Numbered from the stretch's first letter, positions 43,775-53,744 are shown. The stretch is 64,000 bases of DNA from DATFDN01 sp963767645 (GCA_963767645.1 CAVYEW010000018.1:310001-374000); one strand, 5' to 3'. Notes: generated by a model not told the origin, from the sequence alone. Numbers and translations are program-made.

Positions 43775-45041
43775 GGCGTCGCTCCGTTGCCGTCTGTGTC
43801 TTATGAGCATGGGGCAGCGTCTCCGGCATGAGGAACAGGAAGATCAGCAGCGCCAGCAGAGCGATGCCGGCGAGTGTCAGGAACGCGAGACCGTAGCCCC
43901 CGCCCACGATGACGAAGCCGGCGAGCGTGGTGCTGAAGGCGGCGCCGATTCCCTGCAGCGTCGTCGCCGCGCCGAGTGTCGTGTTGTAGCGCCCGGTGCC
44001 GCGCGTCAGATCGGCGATTATCAGCGGAAACAGAGCGCCGAAGATGCCGGCGCCGACGCCGTCGAGAATCTGGATCGAGACCACGAGATACGGGTCCTTG
44101 ACCAGACTGAACAGCACGCCTCGGATCGGCAGGGCGGCGAAGCCGGCGAGGAAGATGGGCTTGCGGCCCCAGCGGTCGGCGCGGTGGCCGACGAGAATCG
44201 ACATCGGGACCATCACCGCCTGCGCGGTGACGATCAGGGCCGACATGAAGATCGTACCCTCGCCCGTGTTGCTGAGCGCGAGCTCCTGGCCGACGATCGG
44301 CAGCATCGCTGCGTTGCCGAGCTGCCACAGCGTGATCGCGCAAACAAAGATCAGGAGCGGCCTCGATTTGAGCAGGGTCTTGAACCCGGAGGGCCGCCCG
44401 CCTTTTGCCGCATCCCCGTCGTCCCGGTCCAGGCCGCGGGCGATGTCGTTGTCGATGCAGCTTGGATCGATCCAGAATGCCGCCGCGATCGCCAGCAGGC
44501 CGAAGGCGCTGACCACCCAGAAGACGGCAGCCGTGGTGACGAGATAGCCGAGCGCGCCCGCGATCAGTGCGGCGACCACGTTGCCGGCGTGATTGAATCC
44601 CTGCATCCGTCCCATGCGGTGCGTGAAGCGCCGCCGCCCGACCAGTCCGAGCGCGATGGCCGCCGTCGCGGGAGGAAAAATGGCTGCCGATGCGCCAAGC
44701 AGGACTTGCGCGCCGGCGACGATGCCGAAGCTAGGCGCGATGGTAACGGTGAAGGCGGCCGCCGAGATCACCAGCGCGGCGATCATGATCGCCAGCCGCT
44801 TCCACCGCGTCGCATCGATCAGCACGCCGGCCGGGGTCTGCGCGACCAGCGTGGCGATGCCGGAGATCGTCATCACGATGCCGATGTCGGCGGCATTCCA
44901 GTGCTGCGAGGTGATGAGGAAGATTGCGAGGAACGGCCCCAGGCCGGACTGTACGTCAGCCAGAAAGAAGTTCAGCCAGTCGAGCGCGCGGAGCGAGCGC
45001 GTCGGCGCCGGGTGCGTGTCCGGCGGGGCGCTCAGAACCAA
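43758..45041 (-). CDS. MFS transporter
   Basis: A major facilitator superfamily carrier of about 427 residues with twelve hydrophobic segments. The first-half loop has the MFS motif variant GVLIDATRWKRLAI, and the second-half counterpart is GHRADRWGRKPIFL. The start is uncertain: a TTG at 45041 with AAGGCG upstream avoids most of the overlap with the dehydrogenase gene before it, while an ATG at 45095 would overlap by 64 bases. The subgroup resembles drug/metabolite MFS proteins with FFLADVQSGLGPFLAIFL at the start. It probably exports or imports a small organic compound; none can be named. Confidence 0.82.
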   Translation of the reverse strand: MVLSAPPDTHPAPTRSLRALDWLNFFLADVQSGLGPFLAIFLITSQHWNAADIGIVMTISGIATLVAQTPAGVLIDATRWKRLAIMIAALVISAAAFTVTIAPSFGIVAGAQVLLGASAAIFPPATAAIALGLVGRRRFTHRMGRMQGFNHAGNVVAALIAGALGYLVTTAAVFWVVSAFGLLAIAAAFWIDPSCIDNDIARGLDRDDGDAAKGGRPSGFKTLLKSRPLLIFVCAITLWQLGNAAMLPIVGQELALSNTGEGTIFMSALIVTAQAVMVPMSILVGHRADRWGRKPIFLAGFAALPIRGVLFSLVKDPYLVVSIQILDGVGAGIFGALFPLIIADLTRGTGRYNTTLGAATTLQGIGAAFSTTLAGFVIVGGGYGLAFLTLAGIALLALLIFLFLMPETLPHAHKTQTATERRRGAIA

Positions 45042-46000
45042 TTCGCCTTGTCGACGAGGTTGCGCAGCGGGGCGCCGCGCGCGAAGGCGCGGCAATTGTC
45101 GCGAATGATGGTGTAGCGCCGTTCATCCAGCTCCGGGCCGAACCCCGCCGTGTGCGGCGTTATCAACACTCCCGGCATCGTCCAGAGCTTGTGATCTGCC
45201 GGCAGCGGCTCGGTCTCGAACACGTCGAGGCCGGCGCCGGCGATCTCGCCTGCTTGCAAGGCTGCGACCAGATCGTCGAGGCGCGTTGTCTTGCCTCGCC
45301 CGATATTGATGAAGAAGGCGCCGGGCTTCATCCGCGCGAAGCGCGCCCGGTCCATGAAGCCTTCGGTCGCCGGCGTGTGCGGGACAGTGAGGATTACGAA
45401 ATCGGCGCGGGGCAGGAGTTCGTCGAGCGCCTCCGACGGATGCAGCTCGGCAACACCCGGCGGCTTCTCGGTCCGGCGCGCGTCGGTGGCGATCACGCGC
45501 ATTCCGAACGCGCTGGCGAGCCGTGCCGCTTCCGCTCCGATCCCGCCGACGCCGACGATCAGTGCCGTCGCCCCAGGCAGATGCACGACGCCGGTATCGA
45601 GCGGCTTCGGCTTCCACTCCCGGCGGAGCTGCTGGGGGATGTAGGTCTGGAAGTCGCGCGCGAAGGCGAGCACGAAGGCCATGATATGCGCGCCGATGTG
45701 ATCGTTGTAGATCTCGCGCATGTTGGTCACGACCAGCGGGTGCGCGATCAGTTCCTTGTAGTAATAGCCGGCCGGCGGCGCGGCCTGGGGCGATTGCAGC
45801 CAGCGCAGCCGTCCCGCGCGGGCGAGCAGGTCGGGCGGCAGCACGCCGTAGGCGGCATCGGCTTCGCCGATCGCCTGCATCGCCGCCGCCTCGGTCTCCG
45901 CCACGACGATGCGAGCCTCGCCCACCTCGTCCTGCAGCCGCCGCCCCCATGCGCGCGTGGTGTCGGTCTGCGGCGGCAGCATGAGGAAGGTGAACGACAT
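45032..46000 (-). CDS. D-2-hydroxyacid dehydrogenase
   Basis: A 322-residue NAD(P)-dependent enzyme that interconverts D-2-hydroxyacids and 2-oxoacids. The cofactor motif is LIVGVGGIGAEAARLASAFG (GxGxxG), around residue 150. The catalytic set is present: Arg in NIGRGKTTRLDDL, Glu in DVFETEPLP and His in VLITPHTAG. The ATG at 46000 is taken from homology. It is divergent from the Bug-type binding protein. It resembles glyoxylate/hydroxypyruvate reductases of the GhrA branch. A second family member is encoded at 47087-48064. Confidence 0.9.
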   Translation of the reverse strand: MSFTFLMLPPQTDTTRAWGRRLQDEVGEARIVVAETEAAAMQAIGEADAAYGVLPPDLLARAGRLRWLQSPQAAPPAGYYYKELIAHPLVVTNMREIYNDHIGAHIMAFVLAFARDFQTYIPQQLRREWKPKPLDTGVVHLPGATALIVGVGGIGAEAARLASAFGMRVIATDARRTEKPPGVAELHPSEALDELLPRADFVILTVPHTPATEGFMDRARFARMKPGAFFINIGRGKTTRLDDLVAALQAGEIAGAGLDVFETEPLPADHKLWTMPGVLITPHTAGFGPELDERRYTIIRDNCRAFARGAPLRNLVDKANWF

Positions 46001-46074
46001 GGCCGGCCTATACCAATCGTTAGGGTCAGCAGGATTAGGGTGGTTTCCTGGACTGTTCAACGGAAGCGCCAAAA

Positions 46075-47055
46075 ATGCGCCGTCGCGATCTGCTCACAGG
46101 CTTCATCTCAGCGTGCGTCGGGGTCGGCATTCGCGGCGCGCGCGCGGAGCGGGCGCTCACGATCATCGTGCCCGATCTGCCCGGCGGAGCGGCCGGGGCG
46201 ACAATGCGCATCCTCCAGCCCTATCTGGAGCAGTCGCTTGCCCGCCCGGTCGTGCTCGACTTCCGGCCAGGAGCCGGCGGCATCGTCGGACTGACCGCGG
46301 GGGCGCAGGCGACGGCCGACGGCGCGACGCTCACCCTGCTGACGCCGGCGCTGACGCTCGCACCCTGGCTCAGCCGAAGGATGGATTGCACCCCGGCCGA
46401 TTTCGCCCCGCTCGGGCAGGTCAGCTTCACCCCTGCCGTGCTCGCCGTGAGCGCGGACGCGCCGTACGCGGGGGTCAGCGACCTCCTGACCCGGCGCGCG
46501 GCGCACCAGGAACTGGCGGTGCCGGGCCCATCGGACTGGGACCCCTCGCAGGTGGGTCAGGCGATCTTCGTGGCCCGCGCCGGGCTGAGCGTCCATGCCG
46601 TCGGCGGACTGGCCACGCCGGCGGAGCGCATCGCGGCGTTGCTGGCGGGCGACGTGGACCTGGCGTTTACGCCGCTCGATCAGGTGCTCGATGCCCGTGT
46701 CGCTGCCCAGCTGCGGGTGCTCGGCGTGTCCGGCCCGGCGCGCGTCCCGCAACTGCCCGCGGTGCCGAGCCTGCACGAAGCGGGCTTCGACATCGCCGTC
46801 GGCGCTTGGCGCGTTCTGGCGCTGCCGGCGGGGAGCCCGCGCCCAATCATCGAACAGCTCAGCGCGACGCTCAGGACCATCATGGAGAACTCGCGGCTCC
46901 GTGCCGAACTGACCGGCGCGGGCCTCACGCCGGCCTGGCTCGGTCCGGCCGAGACGGAGCGCGTGCTACTCGGCGAGTATCATGAGGCCGGGACACTGTT
47001 CGCGGGGTTAGGATTGAGCGTGCGAAAGGAGATTTTGGGGCTGAAGAGCGGCTAG
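46075..47055 (+). CDS. Bug-type (tripartite tricarboxylate transporter) substrate-binding protein
   Basis: A 326-residue periplasmic binding protein of the TctC/Bug family. It starts MRRRDLLTGFISACVGVGI, a Tat-like or Sec signal. The mature protein opens ALTIIVPDLPGGAAGATMRIL, with LDFRPGAGGIVGLTAGAQA following, the standard family start. Bug proteins bind carboxylates or other small ligands for TctAB membrane partners, which are not encoded nearby, so this one is probably an orphan. It lies between two D-2-hydroxyacid dehydrogenase genes on the other strand, which hints at a hydroxyacid ligand. Confidence 0.88.
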   Translation: MRRRDLLTGFISACVGVGIRGARAERALTIIVPDLPGGAAGATMRILQPYLEQSLARPVVLDFRPGAGGIVGLTAGAQATADGATLTLLTPALTLAPWLSRRMDCTPADFAPLGQVSFTPAVLAVSADAPYAGVSDLLTRRAAHQELAVPGPSDWDPSQVGQAIFVARAGLSVHAVGGLATPAERIAALLAGDVDLAFTPLDQVLDARVAAQLRVLGVSGPARVPQLPAVPSLHEAGFDIAVGAWRVLALPAGSPRPIIEQLSATLRTIMENSRLRAELTGAGLTPAWLGPAETERVLLGEYHEAGTLFAGLGLSVRKEILGLKSG

Positions 47056-47086
47056 AACTATCGCTGGCGACCGTTTCGGTTTGAAA

Positions 47087-48064
47087 TCACTTCAGCCGCT
47101 CCTCCGGCCCGATCAAATGTAGCGGCTCCTGTCCCAGCAGGGCGCGGCGGCAATTGGCGAGCGCGCTGCGCAGCGCGGCATCGCGTGGGCCGCCCTGCGC
47201 CGAGTTGTGCGGCGAGCCGATCACGTTCGGCAGCTCCAGAAACGGGTGGTCCATGCGGAACTCGCCGTGCCGCACCGGCTCGATCCACCAGGCGTCGATG
47301 CAGGCGGTGAAGCGCGGGTGCGCGCGCAGGTGCTTATAGAGCGCGGGCTCCTCGATGATCTCGCCGCGTGCGAGATTCACCAGGATGGCGTCGTCCTTCA
47401 TGCAGGCGAGCTCGGACGTGCCGATCAGGTTCAAGGTAGCGCGCGTCAGCGGCGCACAGATCACCAGCAGGTCGGAAACTGCCAGCAACTCGCCCAGCCG
47501 GTCGGGCGTGCCAATCCAGTCCACCACGTCGTCGGCTTGGCCGCGCCGGTTGATCGCATGGACGCGCATCCCGATCCCGCGCGCGAGACGAGCCGTCGCC
47601 TGCCCGATCCCGCCATAGCCAAAGATGCCGCACACGCCGCCCGCCAGCATCCGGTTCGGCGTGAACTGGTCGAACACGCCGCGCGCGAGGTTCGCGTGTT
47701 CCACCAGCAGCCGCTTCGATGCCGCCAGCGCCATCGCCAGCGCGTGCTCGGCCATCGGCGCGGCATAGGCGCCGCCATTGCTCGCGATCGGCACGTCCGG
47801 AAGCTGGGAGAGCGGGATGTAGTCCACGCCGGCGGTCATGAACTGCACCAGGCGCAGATTGCCGAGCAGCGCGGCCTCGCCCGCGTGCAGCTCCCGCGCG
47901 GTGTTACGCGCCAGCAGGACGGTGGCGGAACGCAGGGCGGCTTGCCGCGCCGGCGGATCGAGATCGGCGAGGTAGGCGGTCTCGGCCCCGCCCACCTCTT
48001 CGGAGACGAGGGCGCGCTGGCGTGCATCCAGGGGAAAGCCGATCACGAGAAGCGGGGCATTCAT
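47087..48064 (-). CDS. D-2-hydroxyacid dehydrogenase
   Basis: A 325-residue NAD(P)-dependent dehydrogenase. The Rossmann motif is GIFGYGGIGQATARLARGIG. The catalytic residues lie in VNLARGEIIEEPAL (Arg), ACIDAWWIEPV (Glu) and VIGSPHNSAQG (His). The stretch SNGGAYAAPMAEHALAMALA is typical of phosphoglycerate-dehydrogenase-like enzymes. The ATG at 48064 has AGGAG upstream. The conserved length ends there, although the frame stays open further upstream. The substrate is unknown; the shared neighbourhood with the Bug binding protein suggests a common carbon source. Confidence 0.9.
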   Translation of the reverse strand: MNAPLLVIGFPLDARQRALVSEEVGGAETAYLADLDPPARQAALRSATVLLARNTARELHAGEAALLGNLRLVQFMTAGVDYIPLSQLPDVPIASNGGAYAAPMAEHALAMALAASKRLLVEHANLARGVFDQFTPNRMLAGGVCGIFGYGGIGQATARLARGIGMRVHAINRRGQADDVVDWIGTPDRLGELLAVSDLLVICAPLTRATLNLIGTSELACMKDDAILVNLARGEIIEEPALYKHLRAHPRFTACIDAWWIEPVRHGEFRMDHPFLELPNVIGSPHNSAQGGPRDAALRSALANCRRALLGQEPLHLIGPEERLK

Positions 48065-48175
48065 GCTGCGTCTCCTGGTTGAGTATGCATAGCCCGATCC
48101 ACGTCTGTCTTCGTGACGGCTTGCAGCAGCCGCGGGTCTGGTCGTGAATACTGCCCCACGAACGCCGCCGCGCCC

Positions 48176-51100
48176 ATGGAGCGCCTGGCGCAGCCGAACG
48201 GTGAGGCATTGGCCGCTCCTGACGACATCAACGCTTCCGGAACCGGCATCGGACGCGCCGGGATTCCTGAGGACGTCGCCCGGACGCTCCTGTACTGGAT
48301 GGATGTCGAGGCCCTGACCCCGCCCGAGGCCGAGGAGGACCGCGACACCGACGCTCGCGGCACGTTCGAGGCCCGGCATGTGCCGGATCGTGACTTCCCG
48401 TGGCGCGACCGCACGTTCGGCCACCCCGACAAGCGCTACAGGCACTACGTCCGCTTCGGCATTTTCGGTCGCGAGCGCTACCAGGCCGACATCATCCGCG
48501 CGCTGTCCACAGCGCCCGAGGCCGACCACGACACCAGGCCCGCGCCCAAGGCCAAGCGCTTCGGCTTCGCGGGCGTGTTCGCGGTGAGCCACGACGGCGT
48601 GGCCATTCACGACAGCTTGCTCATGCCCGCCTTCGGGCTGGCTTTCGAGAGCCTGAGGGCCGGTTCCGCCGCCGACCTCGATGACGAACTCGAGGCGTTC
48701 CGGCGTCGCATGAGGGCCAGGTTCAACGACCTCGCGGACGCCTACGCGGGCGCGAAGCGCCAGGTGGATAAGGCTTTCGTGGAGGAGGTGCGCAACACGG
48801 CTTCCGCCACTCTGACGTGGTTGCGCGCCCTGCCGCACGGCCTGCCGCTCGTCGTGGTGCGCTCGGCCGTGGCGAGCGTCTTCGTCGAGACCGAGTCCAG
48901 GACGAAGCGGGACGCCGCCGGGAACCCGCTCAAGCTCCGCAAGGAGCGGCACCGCAAAGCGGAGCTCCCGCCGGTGGACAGCTTCTACTTCGAGGACATC
49001 AGGCTCGTGCTGCGGAAGGCGCGCGACGGCAACGGCGGCCTGGCGCCGCGCTTCCTTGCTGGAACCGAAGACCGCGTGGACTGCACGGACCGGGCCTTCG
49101 TCGCAGAGGCATGCACCGCGTTGACGCACCCCCGCGCCCGCTGGCCGTCGCCGCGCGACCAGGATATGGCGCTGATGCAGCAGGTCGCCGTTGATCTCGC
49201 GACGGGCACCCTCGCCGACGGCGGCCTGTTCTCCGTCAACGGGCCACCCGGAACCGGCAAGGCGACCTTGCTGATGGGTTTGTGGTGGCCGTCGTCAGCA
49301 ACGCGCCGAGGCGCTGTGTGCCTTCCGGAATCCGGCTGATGCGTTCGAGCGGACGCATGGCGTTGGCCGTCCGGAGCGTGCATGGCCTGCACCCGAGCCT
49401 GCGTGACCACCTCATCGTGGTCGCTAGCAGCAACAACACCGCCGTGGAGAACATCACCAAGGAACTGCCCAACACAACAAGGTCGATCCCGGTTACCTGG
49501 ATGGCTGCAGCTTTCTGATCCCGACCGCCGAGGCGCTGCTCGCGCGTCCCCCTGACGAGGATGAGCCGGAGCGACGAGGAGGAGCCGGGAAGAGCGAGAT
49601 GAAGAGGACGCCGAGGGGGCTGACGGGGCGGCACTCGGCAAAAAGGCCAATCGTGGGCGCTTCGCGGTATCCTCGACCGCGAGACCAAGGGGCTGCGCAA
49701 GAGGCAGCCCGCGGCCTGCAACATGTTTCGCCTGCTCGCGGAAGCCCGGCCGAGCATGGACTGCGAACCCGAGAGAACCGCGTTCATGCGGGCCAAGGCC
49801 GAGGTCGACGTCTTACGCGCGCAGGTCTCGGCGGCCGAGAACGCCGCCGCGGCAGCAGCAGAGGCGGTGACGAGGATCGCGCGGCTGCGGCACGAGGCTG
49901 GGCGCCTTCGCCGGAACTCCAGGAGGCGATCCACGCCCTGGAGGCGGCCAAGGCAGAGCTCGCCGAGGCGGCCGCGGCATTTAAGCGGGCCGACAAGGGC
50001 GCTGATCTCGCTCGGACGGCGAAGCCCTCCGGCTTGCGTGCCCTGTTCACGCGAGGCGCAATCGCGCGTTGAGGCAGGGCCTGTCCGCCGCGGCGGCGCT
50101 GCGAGCCGAGGCGGACCGATGCCTCGGGACGGCATAGGCTGCGCAGCGTGCGGCGCGTAGGCGCGACGACCTCTCCATGTCGGCCGGCCGCGTGGAGCTG
50201 GAACTTCCAGGAGACTAGGTATGAACGCGGCAGCAAATCATCACAATCGCGATTTCCACCATCGCTTTGGTTATGTCAATTCTGTCTATATCTCTTCAGT
50301 ATCAGGTTCGAATCGACTTAAGATACAAAGTGAACCAAGCATCAATGGTCTCGCTGCAGGAGCCGGGAGCGGCTTTAGGGCGGCTGCATTATTGTTCAAC
50401 TGTCATTGTTGCAACTGGGAACGCCGGCGTCTATCGACACATCTCTGACGTCGTCCTGGCGATCTGCGGGTCGCATAGCGGGATCAAGTCCGCTGGTCGA
50501 GTGCGCCGCCGAAAACCTCTGGGCCAACGCTGGTGCCTGTGTCAAGCCTTGGTATAGACCACTTCGGCGCTCCCGCCGTTGCCTGGCCCACATGGGAAGC
50601 GAGGCAGTATTCCTGCTGCTCGTGGACGAGGCGGGCCAGGCGTGTCTCGACATGCGCTCGGCGCGAAACAAGGCGTGCCAACCGCCGTCTGGTCGGCGAT
50701 CCCATCCAGGGCGAGTGGTGGAAACGGTGGACGGCAATGCCGATGCCAAGCTGGCCGAGCGGCGCGGGGCGCCGGACCGCCATCGGGCGACGCGGGCCTC
50801 GGCGCAGACGCTCGCGATGCGGCAAACCCGTTCGGTCCTGGGTCTGGCAGCGCGGCGAGAATCGGCCTGTGTCGGCTGCCCGCTCAAGGTGCATCGCCGC
50901 TGCGTGGAGCCGATGTTCGGCCTGTCAAACCGGCTCGCCTATGACAGCGGCATGGTGCTCGCCGAAGGCAAGGCAGAGGAGGAGGAGGCGTTGACGCGGC
51001 TGCGGCCGCTGCTGGGCGAGAGCCGGTGGTTCGACGTCGCAGCCAGGCAGGGCGGCCCCAAGCACTTCATCCGCGAGCAGGCGGCGGACATCGTTCGCTG

Positions 51101-51593
51101 GCTGGTGGGCGCCTACGCGGAGCGGAAGCTCGTCGGCGAGGACGGTCTGCCGGCGTTGTTCGTCATCTCGCCGTTCCGCTCCATGGCGGACGGAGTGCGC
51201 AAGGCGCTCTGTGACGAGCTGAAGGCGCAAGGGCACGACGCCAAGGCCGTCAACGCGTGGGGGGCGGCGTCGGTCGGCACGGTGCACACCTTCCAGGGCA
51301 AGGAGCGGGAGACGGTGATCCTGGCGCTCGGCGGTGCCAGCGACGGCGCGATCGGGTGGGCGTGCGGCACGCCGAACATCCTCAACGTGGCCGTGACCCG
51401 GGCACAGCATCGCCTGTACGTGGTCGGCGATCGCGCACGCTGGATGGCGGCGAGCAGCTTGGTTCAGGAGTTCAGCGCATTGCCCGTTGAGGACGGCGCG
51501 GCCGCTGCTCGCTCCCCGACGCCCTCACAGGATGACCTCGACCCTCGATCCAAGGCGCTCACCGCCCACCGCGTCACGCCCGAGCCGCCATAG
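48176..51593 (+). pseudogene. Superfamily 1 (AAA_11/AAA_12, Dna2/UPF1-like) helicase gene, heavily decayed
   Basis: Pieces of one large helicase are readable in different frames. Bases ~48176-49290 give the N-terminal part and Walker A, NGPPGTGKATLL (Thr/Ser after Lys replaced by Ala). Around 49390-49480 another frame gives HPSLRDHLIVVASSNNTAVENI. Around 50610-50640 a frame gives LLLVDEAGQA (motif II). From ~50860 the rest is intact: CPLKVHRRCVEPMFGLSNRLAY, FVISPFRSMADGVRKAL, GTVHTFQGKERETVI and NVAVTRAQHRLYVVGD (motifs V and VI). At least five frame changes and an altered Walker A point to a real pseudogene. It ends by overlapping the convergent MFS gene by 20 bases. Confidence 0.82.
50215..50450. 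other. AT-richer stretch inside the decayed helicase gene
   Basis: About 235 bases with clearly lower GC than the surroundings (for example GGTTATGTCAATTCTGTC). They interrupt the helicase sequence between its coiled-coil-like middle and motif II. No transposase, terminal repeats or target duplication are evident. It may be a remnant of inserted DNA, or of deletion and drift. No gene is supported here. Confidence 0.5.
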
Positions 51594-52884
51594 AGGCGAT
51601 CAGGTCGCCGCGGCGCTTCGGCAGCATGAGGTGGACCGCCAGCGTCGCTACCACGTAGGCGCCGGCACCCGCGAAGAAGACGGCGGTGTAGTTGTTGTGG
51701 GTCGCATCGAGCACGCGGCCGACGACCACGGCGGAAAAGCCGCTCAGGATCGAACTGACGCAGCCGCCGAGGCCGACCGCGCCAGCGACTGCGTTGTTCG
51801 GCATGGTATCCGATACCAGCGTGAACAGATTGGCCGAGAAACCCTGGTGGGCCGCCATGGCCAAGCCGATTAGCAGGACCGCGATCCAGATCGAGCCGAC
51901 CATCGGCGCCAGGAACACGGGCACGGTGCAGCAGGCGCAGGCCAGCAGCGCCAGCTTGCGGGCGGTGAAGACGCCGAAGCCGGATTTGATCAGCCGGCTC
52001 GACAGCCACCCGCCCCCGACGGAGCCGACATCGGTCATCAAATAGATGACCACGAGCGGTAGCCCCAAAGCCAGAAGATTGACGTGGAACTTGGAGAACA
52101 GGAAGCTGGGCACCCAGTTGTTATAGAACCACCAGACCGGGTTGGTCAGGATAGCCCCGACCATATACGTCCAGGTTCCCGCATAGCGAAGCAGTTCCGC
52201 CCAAGGAACCTTCCGCATAGGAACTTCCGGGTCGCTGTGTATATAGGCGAGTTCGGCTGCGGAGACTTTCGGATGCTCTTCCGGCGCCCGATAGATCGCC
52301 AACCAAAATACTACCCAGACGAAGCCTATGCCGCCGGTCACGTAGAACGCCGCCTGCCAGCCCCAGTTGGCCGTGACGAAGGCCGCGATCAACGGCGCCA
52401 GCAGGCCGCCGACATTGCTTCCGGAGTTGAACACCCCGGTGGCGAAGGCTCGATCCCGCACCGGGAACCACATGGCGACGGATTTGATGCAGGTCGGAAA
52501 ATTGCCGCCCTCGCCCAGTCCGAGGACAATGCGGGCGACAGTGAAGCCGGCAACCGAAGTGACCAGCCCGTGCGCGGTGGAGGCCGCGCACCAGACCATC
52601 GCCGCGACGGCGAGGCCAATTCGCACACCGACCTTGTCGGTGAAGGCGCCCATGCTGGCATAGCCGGCGGCATACGCCATGCTGAAGGCGAAGACGATGT
52701 TGCCGTATTCGCTCTCGCTGAAATGCAGATCGCCCTGGATGGTTGGCTTCAATACTCCAAGCAGGTTGCGGTCCATGTAGTTGATCGTGGTTATTACAAA
52801 GAGCAAGCCAATGATCATCCATCTATAGTGTCCGACGGGCGCCGCATTGGCATCGCGCGAGGAGCGGACATTCGTTTGCAGCAT
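51574..52884 (-). CDS. MFS transporter, hexuronate/anion-cation symporter type (ExuT-like)
   Basis: A 436-residue MFS carrier with twelve membrane segments. Early motifs YRWMIIGLLFVITTINYMDR and FSMAYAAGYASMGAFTDKVG are those of the ACS family (glucarate, hexuronate, phthalate symporters). GLGEGGNFPTCIKSVAMWFP is typical of the ExuT/GudP group. The ATG at 52884 fits the family start. It is divergent from an SDR and glycerol kinase pair, which supports import of a sugar acid or polyol-derived anion. The ligand is not determined. Its stop overlaps the helicase remnant by 20 bases. Confidence 0.88.
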   Translation of the reverse strand: MLQTNVRSSRDANAAPVGHYRWMIIGLLFVITTINYMDRNLLGVLKPTIQGDLHFSESEYGNIVFAFSMAYAAGYASMGAFTDKVGVRIGLAVAAMVWCAASTAHGLVTSVAGFTVARIVLGLGEGGNFPTCIKSVAMWFPVRDRAFATGVFNSGSNVGGLLAPLIAAFVTANWGWQAAFYVTGGIGFVWVVFWLAIYRAPEEHPKVSAAELAYIHSDPEVPMRKVPWAELLRYAGTWTYMVGAILTNPVWWFYNNWVPSFLFSKFHVNLLALGLPLVVIYLMTDVGSVGGGWLSSRLIKSGFGVFTARKLALLACACCTVPVFLAPMVGSIWIAVLLIGLAMAAHQGFSANLFTLVSDTMPNNAVAGAVGLGGCVSSILSGFSAVVVGRVLDATHNNYTAVFFAGAGAYVVATLAVHLMLPKRRGDLIASMAARA

Positions 52885-52977
52885 TTGGTTCTCCAGACCA
52901 GACGTTTCCTGCCGGGCGACATTGCGCCATGGCGCGAACCCCCGCACTCTGGCCTGGGATTGCGGGGCGGGAAAGCC

Positions 52978-53730
52978 ATGATGTTCGACTTCACGGGCAA
53001 GCGGGTCATCGTCTGCGGCGGCAGCCGCGGCATCGGACGCGCCATCGCGCTCGGCTTCGCCGAGGGGGGCGCGGACGTCTCGATCTGCGCGCGCGGCGCC
53101 GAGACGCTGGAGCGGACACGCGCGGAGATCGCCCGGTTCGGCCATACGGCGCATAGCGGCGTCTGCGATCTTGGCGAGGAGGCGGCCATCAGGCGCTACG
53201 TGGCGGAGGCCGCCAAGGCGCTGGGCGGGATCGACGTGCTGGTGAACAACGCTTCCGGTTTCGGCACCTCCGATGACGCAGCGGGCTGGGGCGCGAGCTT
53301 TGCCGTGGACATGATGGCGATCGTCCATGCGAGCCAGGCGGCATTGCCGCATCTGAAGGAGTCGAAGGGCGCCATCGTCAACACCTCCTCGATCTCCGCG
53401 CTGCGCCCGGCCGCGCGCCAGCCGCCGTACGGCGCGATCAAGCAGGCGGCGGTCCACTACACGGGAACGCAGGCCCAGATGTACGCGCGCGACGGGGTGC
53501 GCGTGAACGCCGTAGCGCCGGGCTCGATCGAATTTCCGGGCGGCGTCTGGGACCGGCGCAAGAGCGACAACCCGGCCCTCTACAACGCGGTGTTCAAGGC
53601 CTGTCCGTTCGGTCGCCTGGGGCGTCCGGAGGAGGTGGCGAACGTGGTGATGTTCCTCGCCTCGCCACTCGCCTCCTGGGTGACGGGACAGACGATCGCG
53701 GTGGACGGCGGGCAGATGCTAGGAGCTTAA
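52978..53730 (+). CDS. Short-chain dehydrogenase/reductase (SDR family)
   Basis: A 250-residue classical SDR. The cofactor motif is VCGGSRGIGRAIALGFAEGG (GxxxGIG), followed by NNASGF, the catalytic Ser in NTSSISALRP, YGAIKQAAV (Tyr-x-x-x-Lys) and the C-terminal GQTIAVDGGQML. Two adjacent ATG codons (52978 and 52981) are possible, with GGGCGGGAAAG upstream. It precedes the glycerol kinase gene by 14 bases on the same strand and is divergent from the hexuronate-type carrier. It would oxidise or reduce a sugar or polyol derivative; the substrate is not known. Confidence 0.9.
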   Translation: MMFDFTGKRVIVCGGSRGIGRAIALGFAEGGADVSICARGAETLERTRAEIARFGHTAHSGVCDLGEEAAIRRYVAEAAKALGGIDVLVNNASGFGTSDDAAGWGASFAVDMMAIVHASQAALPHLKESKGAIVNTSSISALRPAARQPPYGAIKQAAVHYTGTQAQMYARDGVRVNAVAPGSIEFPGGVWDRRKSDNPALYNAVFKACPFGRLGRPEEVANVVMFLASPLASWVTGQTIAVDGGQMLGA

Positions 53731-53744
53731 AGAGGGGGCCTGAG

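Noticed and set aside
48065..49129. Long minus-strand extension upstream of the second D-2-hydroxyacid dehydrogenase
   Set aside because: The frame stays open for 1 kb because the helicase region is GC-rich, but the sequence is Arg/Gly-rich with no family and the dehydrogenase has a good ribosome-binding site and start at 48064.
49723..50160. Separate coiled-coil gene within the helicase region
   Set aside because: The Ala/Glu-rich frame is the middle of the helicase read across its frame changes, not an independent gene.
50215..50450. Insertion sequence in the decayed helicase
   Set aside because: No terminal inverted repeats, target duplication or transposase. Only composition differs.
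52885..53457. N-terminal extension of the hexuronate-type carrier
   Set aside because: The frame continues into the opposite-strand SDR, but the carrier's membrane domain begins at 52884, the usual start for the family.
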